From Epichloe hybrida (taxonomy: Eukaryota; Ascomycota; Sordariomycetes; Hypocreales; Clavicipitaceae): a stretch of DNA of 64,000 nt. The stretch is from contig JAFEKR010000009.1 in NCBI GenBank assembly GCA_019022495.1, positions 1,612,001-1,676,000 on the forward strand. The letters run 5' to 3'. Below, in pieces: positions 25,472 through 35,775 of this stretch; positions within the stretch are counted from its first letter, which is position 1, and each line of letters begins with the position of its first letter. Position numbers and translations under genes: made by a program. A model generated the notes under the pieces. That model was given only the letters and a program-made list of their open reading frames with translations, had not been told where the DNA came from and made no database searches.

Positions 25472-27901
25472 TCAGTTAGAGAGGTCTTTAAAGGTTAGAG
25501 GTCTCGTTAGACAGTTAGAGGGATTATTAGTAATTAATCTAACCTAATGGTCAGAGGTTAAGTAACCAAGGGTCTGATTAATTAACTAATTAATCCATAA
25601 TAGAGAGTTTGTTAATAGCAAAGACCCCTTTAGAAGACCCTCTATACGTTAGATTCCTCTTTAAAAGTCAGAGGAATTGTTAGTTAGAGAGGTCTTTAAC
25701 GGTTAGAGGTCTTGTTAGACGGTCGGATTAATTAGTCTAATAACAGAAGCCCTTATTGTCAGTCAGAGACCTCTTTAGAAGACCTTCTGTATATTAAATT
25801 CCCCTTTAAAGGTTAGAGAAATTGTTAGTTAGAGGGGTCTTTAACGGTTAGAGGCCTTGTCAGACAGTCGGATTAATTGGTCTGATAACGGAAGCTTTTG
25901 TCAGCGGTCGGAGACCTCTTTAGAAGACCTTCTGTACATTAGATTCCTTGTTAATAGTCAGAGAAATCATTAGTTAGAGCGGTCTTCGACGGTTAGAGGT
26001 CTCGTTAGACAGTCGGATTAATTAGTCTGATAACGGAAGCTTTTGTCAGCGGTCAGAGACCTCGTTAGAAGACCTTCTGTACATTAGATTCCTCGTTAAT
26101 AGTTAGAGGAATCGTTAGTTAAAGAGGTCTTTAAGGGTTAGAGGCCTTGTTAGACAGTTAGATTAATTAGTCTAATAATAGAAGCCATTGTCATTAGTTA
26201 GAGACCTCTTTAGAAAACCTTTTGTACATTAAATTCCCCTTCAAAAGTTAGAGGAATCGTCTGTTAGAGAGGTCTTTAACGGTCGGAGGCCTTATTAGAC
26301 AGTCAGAGACCTCTTTAGAAGACCTTCTAACATCAAATCCCTCTTCAAAAGTCAGAGGAATTATTAGTCAGAGAGATCTTTAACAGTTAGAGGTCTTGTT
26401 AGACAGTTAGAGGGATTATTAGTAATTAATCTAGCCTAACAGTTAGAGCCAGAATAACCGTAAGTCTAATTGATTAACTAATTAATCTATAACAGAGGGC
26501 CTTATTAGCTGTTAGAGACCTCTTTAGAAAACCTTCTAACAGTTAGATTCCTCGTCAATTATTAGAGAAATCGTCAGTCAGACAGTCGGAGACCTCTTTA
26601 GAAGACCTTCTAATAGTTAGATTCCTTGTTAATTATCAGAGGAATCGTCAGTTAGAGGGATCTTTAACAGTTAGAGGGGTTGTTAGAGGTCTTGTTAACA
26701 GTCCGATTAATTAATCCGTAGCAGAAGACTTTCTAATAGTTAGATTCCTTGTTAATTATCAGAGGAATTGTTAATAGTTAGAGGAGTCATTAGCAGGCGA
26801 AGACCTTATTAGAAGACCTTCTGTACATTAAATTCCCCTTTAAAGGTTAGAGGAATTATCTATTAGAGGGGTCTTTAACGGTCAGAGGCCTCGTTAGACA
26901 GTCGGATCAATTAGTCTAATAACGGAAGCCCTTATTAGCGGTTAGAGACCTCTTTAGAAGACCTTCTATACATTAGATTCCTCGTTAATCGTTAGAGAAA
27001 TCATTAATTAGAGAGGTCTTTAACGGCTAGAGGTCTTGTTAGACAGTTAGAGGGATTATTAGTGATTAATCTAACCTAACGGTTAGAGGTTAAGTAACCA
27101 AGGGTCTGATTAATTAACTAATCAGTCTATGACAGAGGGCCTTGTTAGCGGTCAGAGACCTCTTTAGAAGACCTTCTATACATTAGATTCCCCTTTAAAA
27201 GTCAGAGGAATTATTAGTTAGAGAGGTCTTTAACGGTCAGAGGCCTCGTTAGATAGTTAGATTAATTAATCTTTGATAACGGACCTAGCTAACGAAGGTT
27301 AGGTTAAAGGTCTAATTATGAAAGGCCTAATTTATTAAAGGTTAAATTTAAAGGTCTAGATACTTGCCTCCCTAACGGAAAGCTAAGCAAAACTAGGGTA
27401 TTAAATTGGTTTAAGCTAGGGTAGGTTAGAAGGTTAGAAATTAGGAAAAGAAGGTTGTAATTAGAAAGAAAGGTTAAAGCTAGAAACGAAGGTTAAAGCC
27501 AGGTTAAGAGGGAAAGGTCGTAATGGTCGCGATTATTTGATTTGACAAATCCGATGATTTTGATAATATTGGCTAAGTCAGATAACCTTAATCAAATGAT
27601 TGGAATGAAGGGATTTAATCTAGCTACTTGGATTAAGGGGAAAAAGGTTGTAACGGTTCTGATCAATTAACCTGACTAATCCGACGATTTTGACGATGTT
27701 AGATCAAATGATTGGATTGAAGGGATTTGATCTAGCGACCTAGATTAAAGGGAAAAGAGGTAAGAAGCTACTAATGATTGTAATAATCATACGAAGGGAT
27801 AACTAAAGGGGGAAATAATAAGAGAGGCAATATTAGGAGAGAATTATCGAATTTAACGGCAGAAGGTCTAATAGGACTATTCCCCGTTTCTCCACTAGTT
27901 T

Positions 27902-28355
27902 TGTTAGGCGAAAATAAACACCTAAAAACAACGGATTTGACGGTCTTAATAACCAAGCTAATAATAACGATAAAAACGATGATATTAACGATGCTAACGA
28001 TGCTAACAAATTCAACGATATTAATGACGGAACCTAGATAACGGGATCTAGGTCTGCGATATTTGCGATCCATCGCGAGGATCCAAGCTACTAAGGTCTC
28101 TTTTTAATGTCTAGTTATCTTATTAATTAAACAAACCTAGAGCATATACTATAGTAATCGCACAAAAGGGGAGAGTTAATTTTCTATGAAAGGGGAGAGA
28201 ATCTAGGGATTTTATCTAGCTAGATAGTCACATGACTAGGGATCCGATTGATCCGGCGATGCCAATAGATCCGACGATGCCAAGGTCTAGAGGCCTGTAG
28301 TCTTATGAGAGAGATCTCAAGAGAGGTCTTGAGAGGTCACAATTCTAGCCACACA
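27902..28355 (+). repeat. 3' LTR of the LARD-like element
   Basis: Starts TGTTAGGCGAAAAT and ends CTAGCCACACA. Differences from the 5' LTR are almost all C/T and G/A plus a short indel at the 3' end. Confidence 0.88.
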
Positions 28356-28361
28356 TTAGTT

Positions 28362-31041
28362 AGTTAATTAGTTTTCTTATAATAGATAATAGAATTGATT
28401 TCTCTATTAATAGCTCTAAACTTAATAATAGAAAAAGTTAAATTCCTTAGAAGCTTAATATCTAGTATTTAGAGTCTATCTTCCTTTAGCATGCTTCCTT
28501 AGTTAACTTAAGGAAGGTCTCTTCTTAAGTGATTCCTTACTTATCTATGGTTTTTTAACCACTAATTAGTGTTAGTACTATTAAGGCTATTATAATAATT
28601 ATACACTAGTGCATAAAGAGTCTAATTTAAAGGTATAATAATAGTTAATTAATAAAGCTATTTAAAGGGTTACGTAGCTAAAGGAAAAAGGATTGCGAGT
28701 CACGTGCGTGCCTCGCGTACAGGTGTAGCCAATCACAGGGTGGCATTACCGCACGTGTTCCACTTCCCCCAGTGGGTCAACCTGACGTTGACCTAGGTGT
28801 TGCAACAGTAATAATACTACTATTAAAGGTTAGTAGGTTCCCTTTAAAAAGGATTTACTTTAGTTTAGTAGTAAAAGAAGTAGTAATTAATTAATCTTTC
28901 TCTTATTAAGAGAACTTATAGTTAGATAGTTTAATTATATTATTAGTCTATATCCTTATATATGTAAAGGTTAGGTTCTCCTTTATTATTATAAGTAAAC
29001 ACAGGTTAAATATAAAGGTTATTATTTAGAGCTTTTCTCTATAGTAATAATAATATATTACTTACTAGTAAGTGCTAGCTTTTATAATCCTATATAGAGG
29101 CCTAATAACTTATATTATTATATCTCTAGAGTATAGGTAGCGGATTTAGATAGGGATTTAGGCTAGAATAATATAGCTAAGAAGTATCTATGCTTATATA
29201 TAGGTTTATATAATATTATAAAGCTAGAGAATAAGGCCTAGTAATAACAATGTAGGTGTTATTGCAAGGATTAATTATTAGCTAGCTTGTTAGATTATTA
29301 GGGCTTATGTAAGGATTACTAGCTTCTCTTTATTGCTATAACCTTAAATTATAAGCCTTGATTTCTTATATAGATTTGTTATCTTACCCTTTACTTTATT
29401 AATAATTTAGGAATTAAAGATTTAAACCTTACTATGCTCTTTTTTATTATATGTAATAAATTTAAATATACCTTATTTAATTAAAGCATTAATTTTAGCC
29501 TTAGTAAATAGTTTAAAGGGTTTACTAGGGGTCTTAATAATTCCTTCCTTATATAATTAGATTATAAGCTTAAGATTAGAGTTTTCCTTAGCTAATATAA
29601 AGACATTAGTCTTATCTTTTATTTAATTTACATAATTAATATTAGATATAATAATAGGAGGGTTCTTTTAGGGTCTTCTAGGTCCTTACTTTAGGGGAAT
29701 AATAGGAGGGGTAGCTATAGGTTATAGAGGGGTGTCTTAGTTCTTTATGCTCTTAGGAGGTCTCTTCTTATTAGGATCTTTATAAAAAGGCTTAATAGAG
29801 GTTAATCTAAAGGCCTTAGGGCCTTAAGGGAGCTTAAGAGTGTAGGTCTTATATTCTATAGCTAGGAGCTTATAAGGGCCTTTTTATCCCTTACCTCTAT
29901 ACTATATATATAAGTAATCCTAGTAAGAGGTTAATAGTACTAGAGGTATTAGGACTATTCCTAGTGGTAAGTATATTACTAACCTTCTATTAGGCATAAA
30001 TGCGCTTAACTTCCTTTATTACTAATTAGATTATAAGAGCTTATTGCGTAATATCTAGTAATAAAGGTAATTCCTTAACTATCTAAGGATATGCTCTAAA
30101 AACAAGAAGTATTAGTATAGGACTATTTAGTCCTATAGTATTATTTATAGCTTTAACTACTATTTATAATGCTATAGGCTCTATTATTATTAGGTATTCT
30201 TATCTAATAATATTATAGGCTCTTTAAAGTAGCCTATAATATTACTTAACTTTACTAATACTATAGTAAACCTTAATAGGGATATCTTTAATCTTAATTA
30301 CTATTAATAATATAAGCTACTTAAATTCCTTACCTCTAAATGTTATTTTAATGTCTATAATAATTATATCTAGGGGGCCTAGATAGATATTAATCTAGTA
30401 AAGATAGAGTGTTTCTTACGTAGTCTTTATAAAGATATACTTAATAAATTTAGCTATATTAAATAATATAGCTATATCTATAACTTATAGAATAAGGCAG
30501 TTACTATTAATATATAAGATATTTATAATGATTTTGTAATTATAAGCATATTTATTCTAAAGGGTAAATTTAAATTAGTGTAAGCTATTTGCGTTTAATT
30601 AATACTATTAGCAAACCTTAGTTAACTTCTTAATAGCTTTAAACTTAACTTTATACCCTAATTTATAAAGTAAATTGTAAAGATATCTAACTAAAGGGTA
30701 TTTAAAGTATTAATATAATTAATAAAGCTTAACTTTTATAAGATAACTTTAAGTAATACTTTTTTCTTTATTAAGAAGTATTTATACATGCCCTTATTTA
30801 TAAATAATAAGGACCTTAATATTCCCTTACTATAGAACGTTCTTTAATGTGTAGAAATTAATCTTTAGGTAAGTTATATTATTAAGGTATAGGAGAAAGG
30901 GAGTATTTATAGGGATTACCTAAAAGAGAATAATTCTAAAAGGAGTTAGCACTTTAATTAATCTAAGTGCTATAATAAGTTCTCTAAGGCTAAATTTAAT
31001 CTTTGCCTTCCTAGTATTTAACTTATTAAGCGTAATAGTTA
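28362..31041 (-). pseudogene. Copia-like pol relic 2 (minus strand)
   Basis: The minus strand between about 30,620 and 30,280 reads as the same integrase region seen in relic 1, with INIYLGPLDIII and ITFRGKEFK near its end, broken by stops. Upstream (30,640-30,950) is protease-like sequence and downstream toward 28,400 lies very AT-rich DNA where RT would be. It ends at the target site of the miniature LTR element. AT-rich DNA at 31667-32251, 40020-40742 and beyond 42579 may be its scattered continuation, separated by younger insertions. Confidence 0.55.
28694..28812. other. Short unmutated island with hairpin
   Basis: About 118 bp of GC-balanced DNA (CACGTGCGTGCCTCGCG, later GGTCAACCTGACGTTGACC, a 7-bp stem hairpin) inside the RIP-mutated Copia relic. 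It is presumably a small insertion that postdates RIP. Ends and family are not resolved. Confidence 0.5.
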
Positions 31042-31046
31042 GCATT

Positions 31047-31165
31047 TGTCAGGTGCGCGCGCGCGCGTAGCCTAATAATCAATTGTAAGGTGCAATGCAA
31101 GCGAGAGCTAGCATTAATGGATCTTTTAGTCTAATAGCTTACTCACATACCTTTAGGTTCTAATA
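31047..31165 (+). repeat. Left LTR of the TRIM (119 bp)
   Basis: Starts TGTCAGGTGCG followed by an alternating GC run and contains the segment AGAGCTAGCATTAA (31104-31117) used for self-priming. Ends TTCTAATA. Confidence 0.9.
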
Positions 31166-31179
31166 TTAATGCTAGCTCT
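31166..31179 (+). other. Self-priming primer-binding site of the TRIM
   Basis: TTAATGCTAGCTCT begins at the first base after the left LTR and is the exact reverse complement of LTR bases 31104-31117. This is longer than the 11 nt used by Tf1. A tRNA-type site is absent. Confidence 0.75.
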
Positions 31180-31542
31180 TATAGGTCTTCTAGTGTGTGC
31201 TAGTCCTAGGTTTAAATCCTTATAGGTAAGGCATGCGCTAGGTCCTAGGTTTAATTCCTATAGCTAGATTAACCTAATAGGTCTAGGTTTAAATTACTAG
31301 GCTAGGTAGCTTACATTAGCCTCATAGGGCAGGTATAGGCGCACACCTGCATAAGGTTACGTGCACTAGGTTATTGCGTAGCAAGCCTAGTTGCTATGCA
31401 TACTAGGCCTTAGGGGATCACAATTAGTTAATTATCTTAGAGGCCACGGATAACCAGGCCTAATCCAAGCTAAGGTTACGTTACTAGCTGCTAGCTAGTG
31501 GGGCCCTTAGCTCGGGACAAGCCTTATGAGAGAAGGGATAAT

Positions 31543-31661
31543 TATTAGGTGCACGCGCGCGCGTAGCCTAATAATTAATTGTAAGGTGTAATGCAAGCGA
31601 GAGCTAGCATTGATGGATCTTTTAGTCCAATGGCTTACCTGCACACCTTTGGGTTCTGATA
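31543..31661 (+). repeat. Right LTR of the TRIM (119 bp)
   Basis: Same length as the left LTR. Starts TATTAGGTGCACG (TG changed to TA) and ends TTCTGATA. RIP changes fall on both copies at different sites. Confidence 0.9.
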
Positions 31662-32256
31662 GCATTACACTTTATAAAGCTAAAAATTAAGGGTAGCTTA
31701 CTAATGAATATCCTATGGCACTTATATTAGCTATAATGCCTTCAAAGGTTTTAGATAAATATTATCCTTTAAGTGTAAATATGCTTAGTGCCTTATCTAG
31801 TTCCTAAAGATTAAATAAATCCTTCTTAGCTAAAGTATAAGTTATTACTTTACTAGTAATAATCTTAGTAGTTACATAGCTATTATAGGTAGTCCTATAG
31901 GTAAAGAAACTTATAGGTAATTAACTATTATTATTTTCTTTACTAAAACCAAGTTCTATTAGGTATTAGTTAATATTATTATCTTTAGCTAATTTAGTCT
32001 TTAGTGCCTTTATACTAAGTAAGGAATATATTATATAAAGAAGCTATTAAATCTATATAAGAGTAATTCTTAAAGCATTAGAATGCTTTCTTCTAGTCTT
32101 TATAAAAGTGCTTAGTTAACTAATAACCTTATTTGCTATATATATAATACTTTTTTAGGTAGGGAGACTTACTTTTTAATGTAAATTAACTATATTAGGC
32201 TTCCTTGCCCTTACTATTATATTTATAGTTAGTCTAAAAGTGTTCCCTAGTGTTAG
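31662..32256. other. AT-rich relic between TRIM and Gypsy-B
   Basis: Nothing readable. The position suggests a continuation of Copia relic 2, split by the younger insertions on both sides. Confidence 0.35.
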
Positions 32257-32465
32257 TGTGAGGCCCCACTCATAACAACACCTATAACACAGGTGCACTA
32301 GCGTACTCCGCGGGCAGGCTATGTCCTAGGGCTAGGTTCACATAACGCTAGTGATTTACTAGCTATAAGATAGTAACGCGTATATATAATACACTTAGAC
32401 CTAGTAAGCTTTAGTTAATATACTAGAGCCCTTATATCTCTTACTTAGTTACTATTATTCTTATA
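32257..32465 (+). repeat. 5' LTR of Gypsy-B (209 bp)
   Basis: Direct repeat of 39806-40014, same length. It contains TATATATAATA near 32,381, a likely TATA region, and AAGCTTTAG at 32406-32414, which is complementary to CTAAAGCTT at 32469-32477 just after the LTR. Confidence 0.9.
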
Positions 32466-34458
32466 ATTCTAAAGCTTCTCTTACTAGCTACCTAAGAGTA
32501 ATATAAGGGAGAGAACTACTTAATTTACTAGAGTAATATTAGAGAATAACCTAACCCTAATAGATAAGAGTTATACCTAATTAAATAAGGGTAATACTAT
32601 AGGTAAAGATATACTATATACTACTAAAACTATACTTATAATAAGACCCTTTACCCCTTATACTAAAGCTATAGTAATACTAGAGTAAATTACTTAGTTA
32701 GAAAAACTCTAAAAACTATAGGAATAAGAATAAGAACTTCTTAATCTTATTAAAGGTAACTTAAGGGAAGTATAAGGGAAAAGTAAGTAAAGAGCTAGTA
32801 CTTTCTTAAGTAATAATAGCTAAGAGATTAAAGTTAAGAATATTACTTAGCTTTAATACCCTATAAACCTATAAAGGTATAAGATATAGATAAATAACCT
32901 AAACTATGCCTTTAATAAGGTAAAGAAAAAATACTAATATAATTACTAAAAGATTCTCTTTATACTTAACTATATATATACTAACTATAGGGTAAGATAG
33001 GATAAATACCTTAATAAATAATAGGCTAATAGCTAGGATAATCTTAAGGATAACTAGGATAAATTCTAGACCTAGATACTTATATTACTTAAGGACTTTA
33101 TAAACTATAATACTTAAATAGCTATATAGCTTAAGAACGTAAAGTAATATAAGGGCTAAAGCCTTATTAAATTTAGTATTTTCTTAGATTTACTAGAGAT
33201 ATACCTAGAAAGAGCCCTAGAAAAGTCCTATACCCTTATATTCTTTATAAAATTACTTCTTAAGCTATAGGACTATATTAACTTATATACCTTTATTACT
33301 AGGAAAACATAAGAAAAGGTTATATAACTTACCTAGTGATTTTAGGAGGCTATACTAAAGAGTAAGTAAAGGCCTAAGTAATTAGGAGATAAAGGACAAT
33401 ATAAGAATCCCTAATATTATAGAAATAACTTACCTTAAGGTTATAGGCCTTATAGGGATTAAAGGAATAAAGACTAGGAAAAGGGCTTAACTATATACTT
33501 AAATAATAGTAAAGTTAGGGATAAAAGATAATATTTTAACTATAATAGCCTAGACTACCTTATAAATAGGTATAATAAGCTAAGGAAAGACCCCTAAGAT
33601 AACTAAGGAAACTTCTTAAGGTAAAAGTAAAGGCCTTTACCTTTACCTTAAATACTAAGGTATTAACTAGGTATTAATTTTATATACTAGTTACTATTTA
33701 TAGGTATAAAGATATTAAAATAGTAGTAAATCTAGATAGCTATACTAAGCTTAATATTATTAGTATTAAATTTATAAGGAACTATAAGCTTAATTAGGCT
33801 AAGGCTATAGTACTTGTTCTCTAAGTAGTAAGGGCCTTTATAGTCCCTTAATATAGTGTCTATAAGGTACCTATTATAATTAAAGACTTAAGAGAGAAAG
33901 AAAAGGACCTTAAGCTACTATATATAGCTATAAATAAAGACCTAAGAGTAAGGGAAAGCCTTATTTTAATAGGAATATATATACTTACTAAGGAATATAT
34001 ATATCTTTATTTATACTTATAAGAGTAGTAGTTTAAGAAAAAGAAAATAGCCTTTTTACTTATAACTCCCTATAAGTTTATAAAGGTAATATATAATAAG
34101 GCTATTATATATACTATTATAGAAGTTATAGAAGATAAATTTATTACCCTTAAAGATAATAAGGAGGTAAAAGTATATAAAACTATTAAAGATATCCTTA
34201 AGGAACTATATAAGTTTAAAGATATATTTATAGTAAATAAGGTAAGTAATTTACTATTAAGAAAGGAGACTAATTATATAATTAACCTAATACCTAAGGC
34301 TATGCCCTTATATAGACTAATTTACTCTCTCTCCTAAAGTAAGTTAAAGGAGCTTTATAAATATATTAATAAAAACCTATAGAAAGGCTAGATAAGACCC
34401 TTTAAGAGCCTTATAAGTATACCTATTCTATTTATACTAAAAAAGGATAAAATACTCT

Positions 34459-35275
34459 TGTTAAAAATAAGACCTATTTTTAGCCCTTTCTAGTTAAAGG
34501 ACCTTTCTATTACTAGCTTGCATTGCAAGCCTGACAGCTGCACTGCAGCTGTCAACGGTCGCGAAGGTGGCTGTCAATGGCTACGTCGCAGCTGTCAACA
34601 GCTGCGACCGACCGTGTGGATGACTAATCTAAATCAATTATCAATTGTGGATTATTCAATTGCGTTGTGGCTACAAGCGCAGCCACAACCGCAGCGCCAC
34701 TAGTAATTAGGTAAGCTAGGGTGACGTAAGCAGGTTACCCTATAGCTATCTTTGACAGCGATTTTCTCTTTAACTAGAGGTCGTACAAAAGTCTTACATA
34801 TAGCAAATTGAAGCTAGAAGACAGGGCTTTCATTTTATGCAGGAATATTTTTTGGACTAAAATTTGGTGCATACGGGTTGCTAGTTTGTATGGTGGTGAG
34901 TCGATTTTTTGGATTTTACATACAAATGAATTTTGCGGAAAATAAAAAGTGGCCCGTAAGACCTCTTTGGCGGTCCGGATCCACCGATACGGTCGGTGGG
35001 TATATAAGAGGAAGAAGATCTTTTCAATCTAGCTAGATAGCTAGGCCTCTCAATCCAACAGCCGCATTGCCCGTACAACGTCACTAAAATCAATTCTATT
35101 GGTATATAAGATATCGTAAAAGTCATCTAGATTGAATTCAATTAGTTGATAACTGCCGAAACCTTCCGTTGCGTTGCGTTGAATATTCAACGTGGTGGCT
35201 CTATTGGTCCCCGACCGTAGAAGCTACACTTGTACAGCTGTTGCCAGCTGGCAACTAGCTCCCTACATTTCAATA
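34459..35275. mobile_element. Solo LTR-like insertion (817 bp), little RIP
   Basis: It begins TGTTAAAAATAAG and ends TTTCAATA, compatible with TG...CA after one C-to-T. It is flanked by the 5-bp repeat ACTCT (34454-34458 and 35276-35280). Leaving out this segment plus one ACTCT brings the two halves of the Gypsy-B RT back into the same reading frame, which fixes both boundaries. Apart from the first ~60 bp it is GC-balanced, unlike its host. It carries an LTR-promoter-like block near 35,000. No second LTR or coding part is present. Confidence 0.8.
34981..35008 (+). promoter_or_regulatory. TATA box with adjacent palindrome in the solo LTR
   Basis: TATATAAG at 35001-35008 is preceded immediately by CCACCGATACGGTCGGTGG (34981-34999), a perfect 7-bp inverted repeat. 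This looks like an LTR core promoter and upstream factor site, reading in the same direction as Gypsy-B. Confidence 0.55.
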
Positions 35276-35589
35276 ACTCTAACTATATATAAACTATTAA
35301 GGACTTAATAAAGTAATATAAAAGAATTACTACACTCTCCCCTTAATTTTAGAGATCCTAGACTAGTGCTAAGGAGCTTATTACTTCTTAAAGATTAATA
35401 TTAAGAATACTTACTATTAAATCTATATTAAAGAGAGTAATAAGTAAAAGACTATATTTTATACCTATTATAAACACTATAAATATCTTATAATACCCTT
35501 TAGGCTAACTAATATACTAGTTACTTTTTAGAGCTATATTTATAAAGTGCTTTATAGGCTAGTAAACACTATTTATATAGTGTATTTTC

Positions 35590-35775
35590 ATGTGCTCACC
35601 CTCTTTCTCCTTAGAAACAACAAAGCCACGCTCTATTTCCTTCTATGCACTATCGGATGCCACATGATAGATTAGTCACTCATTAACTTTATTCCTTCCC
35701 ACGCGTGCGTGGAAAGTTTTATTCGATTAGGCTGGCAAAGAGTGACTCAATTTGGCGCACAAAGGAAGTCACTTA
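35590..35775. other. Unmutated island in the Gypsy-B RT
   Basis: About 185 bp of GC-balanced DNA interrupts the RT exactly at the region of the YxDD catalytic box: VYF lies on the left, ILIF on the right. It contains GTCACTCATTAAC and the inverse-like GAGTGACTCAATTTG. It is a separate, later insertion. The target duplication could not be determined. Confidence 0.55.

Larger units (their letters stand above)
22515..28355 (+). mobile_element. Large non-coding LTR element (LARD-like)
   Basis: LTRs of 457 bp (22515-22971) and 454 bp (27902-28355) flank an interior that, without the nested hAT derivative at 23649-25471, is about 3.1 kb. The hexamer TTAGTT lies directly outside both ends (22509-22514 and 28356-28361). 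The interior has no coding capacity. It consists of diverged tandem units built on AGAGGTCTTTAACGGTTAGA, TTGTTAGACAGTCGGATTAA and AGACCTCTTTAGAAGACCTT. RIP is milder than in neighbouring Copia and Gypsy relics. Mobility must have relied on another element. Confidence 0.85.
31047..31661 (+). mobile_element. Miniature LTR element (TRIM-like), 615 bp, self-priming
   Basis: Two 119-bp LTRs (31047-31165 and 31543-31661) bracket a 377-bp non-coding interior. A perfect 5-bp duplication GCATT flanks it (31042-31046 and 31662-31666). LTRs begin TGTCAG and end CTGATA, that is CTGACA after one C-to-T. The LTRs have no indels, and the differences I saw between them are all transitions. The interior starts with a 14-nt perfect complement to an LTR-internal segment. 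It has no coding capacity, so proteins must have come from an autonomous partner not identified here. Confidence 0.92.

Noticed and set aside
27771..28073. 100-codon minus-strand ORF
   Set aside because: It lies across the internal/LTR junction of the non-coding LTR element and reads repeat units.
34518..35126. Short ORFs in the unmutated insertion
   Set aside because: The segment behaves as a solo LTR, and its short frames show no domain.
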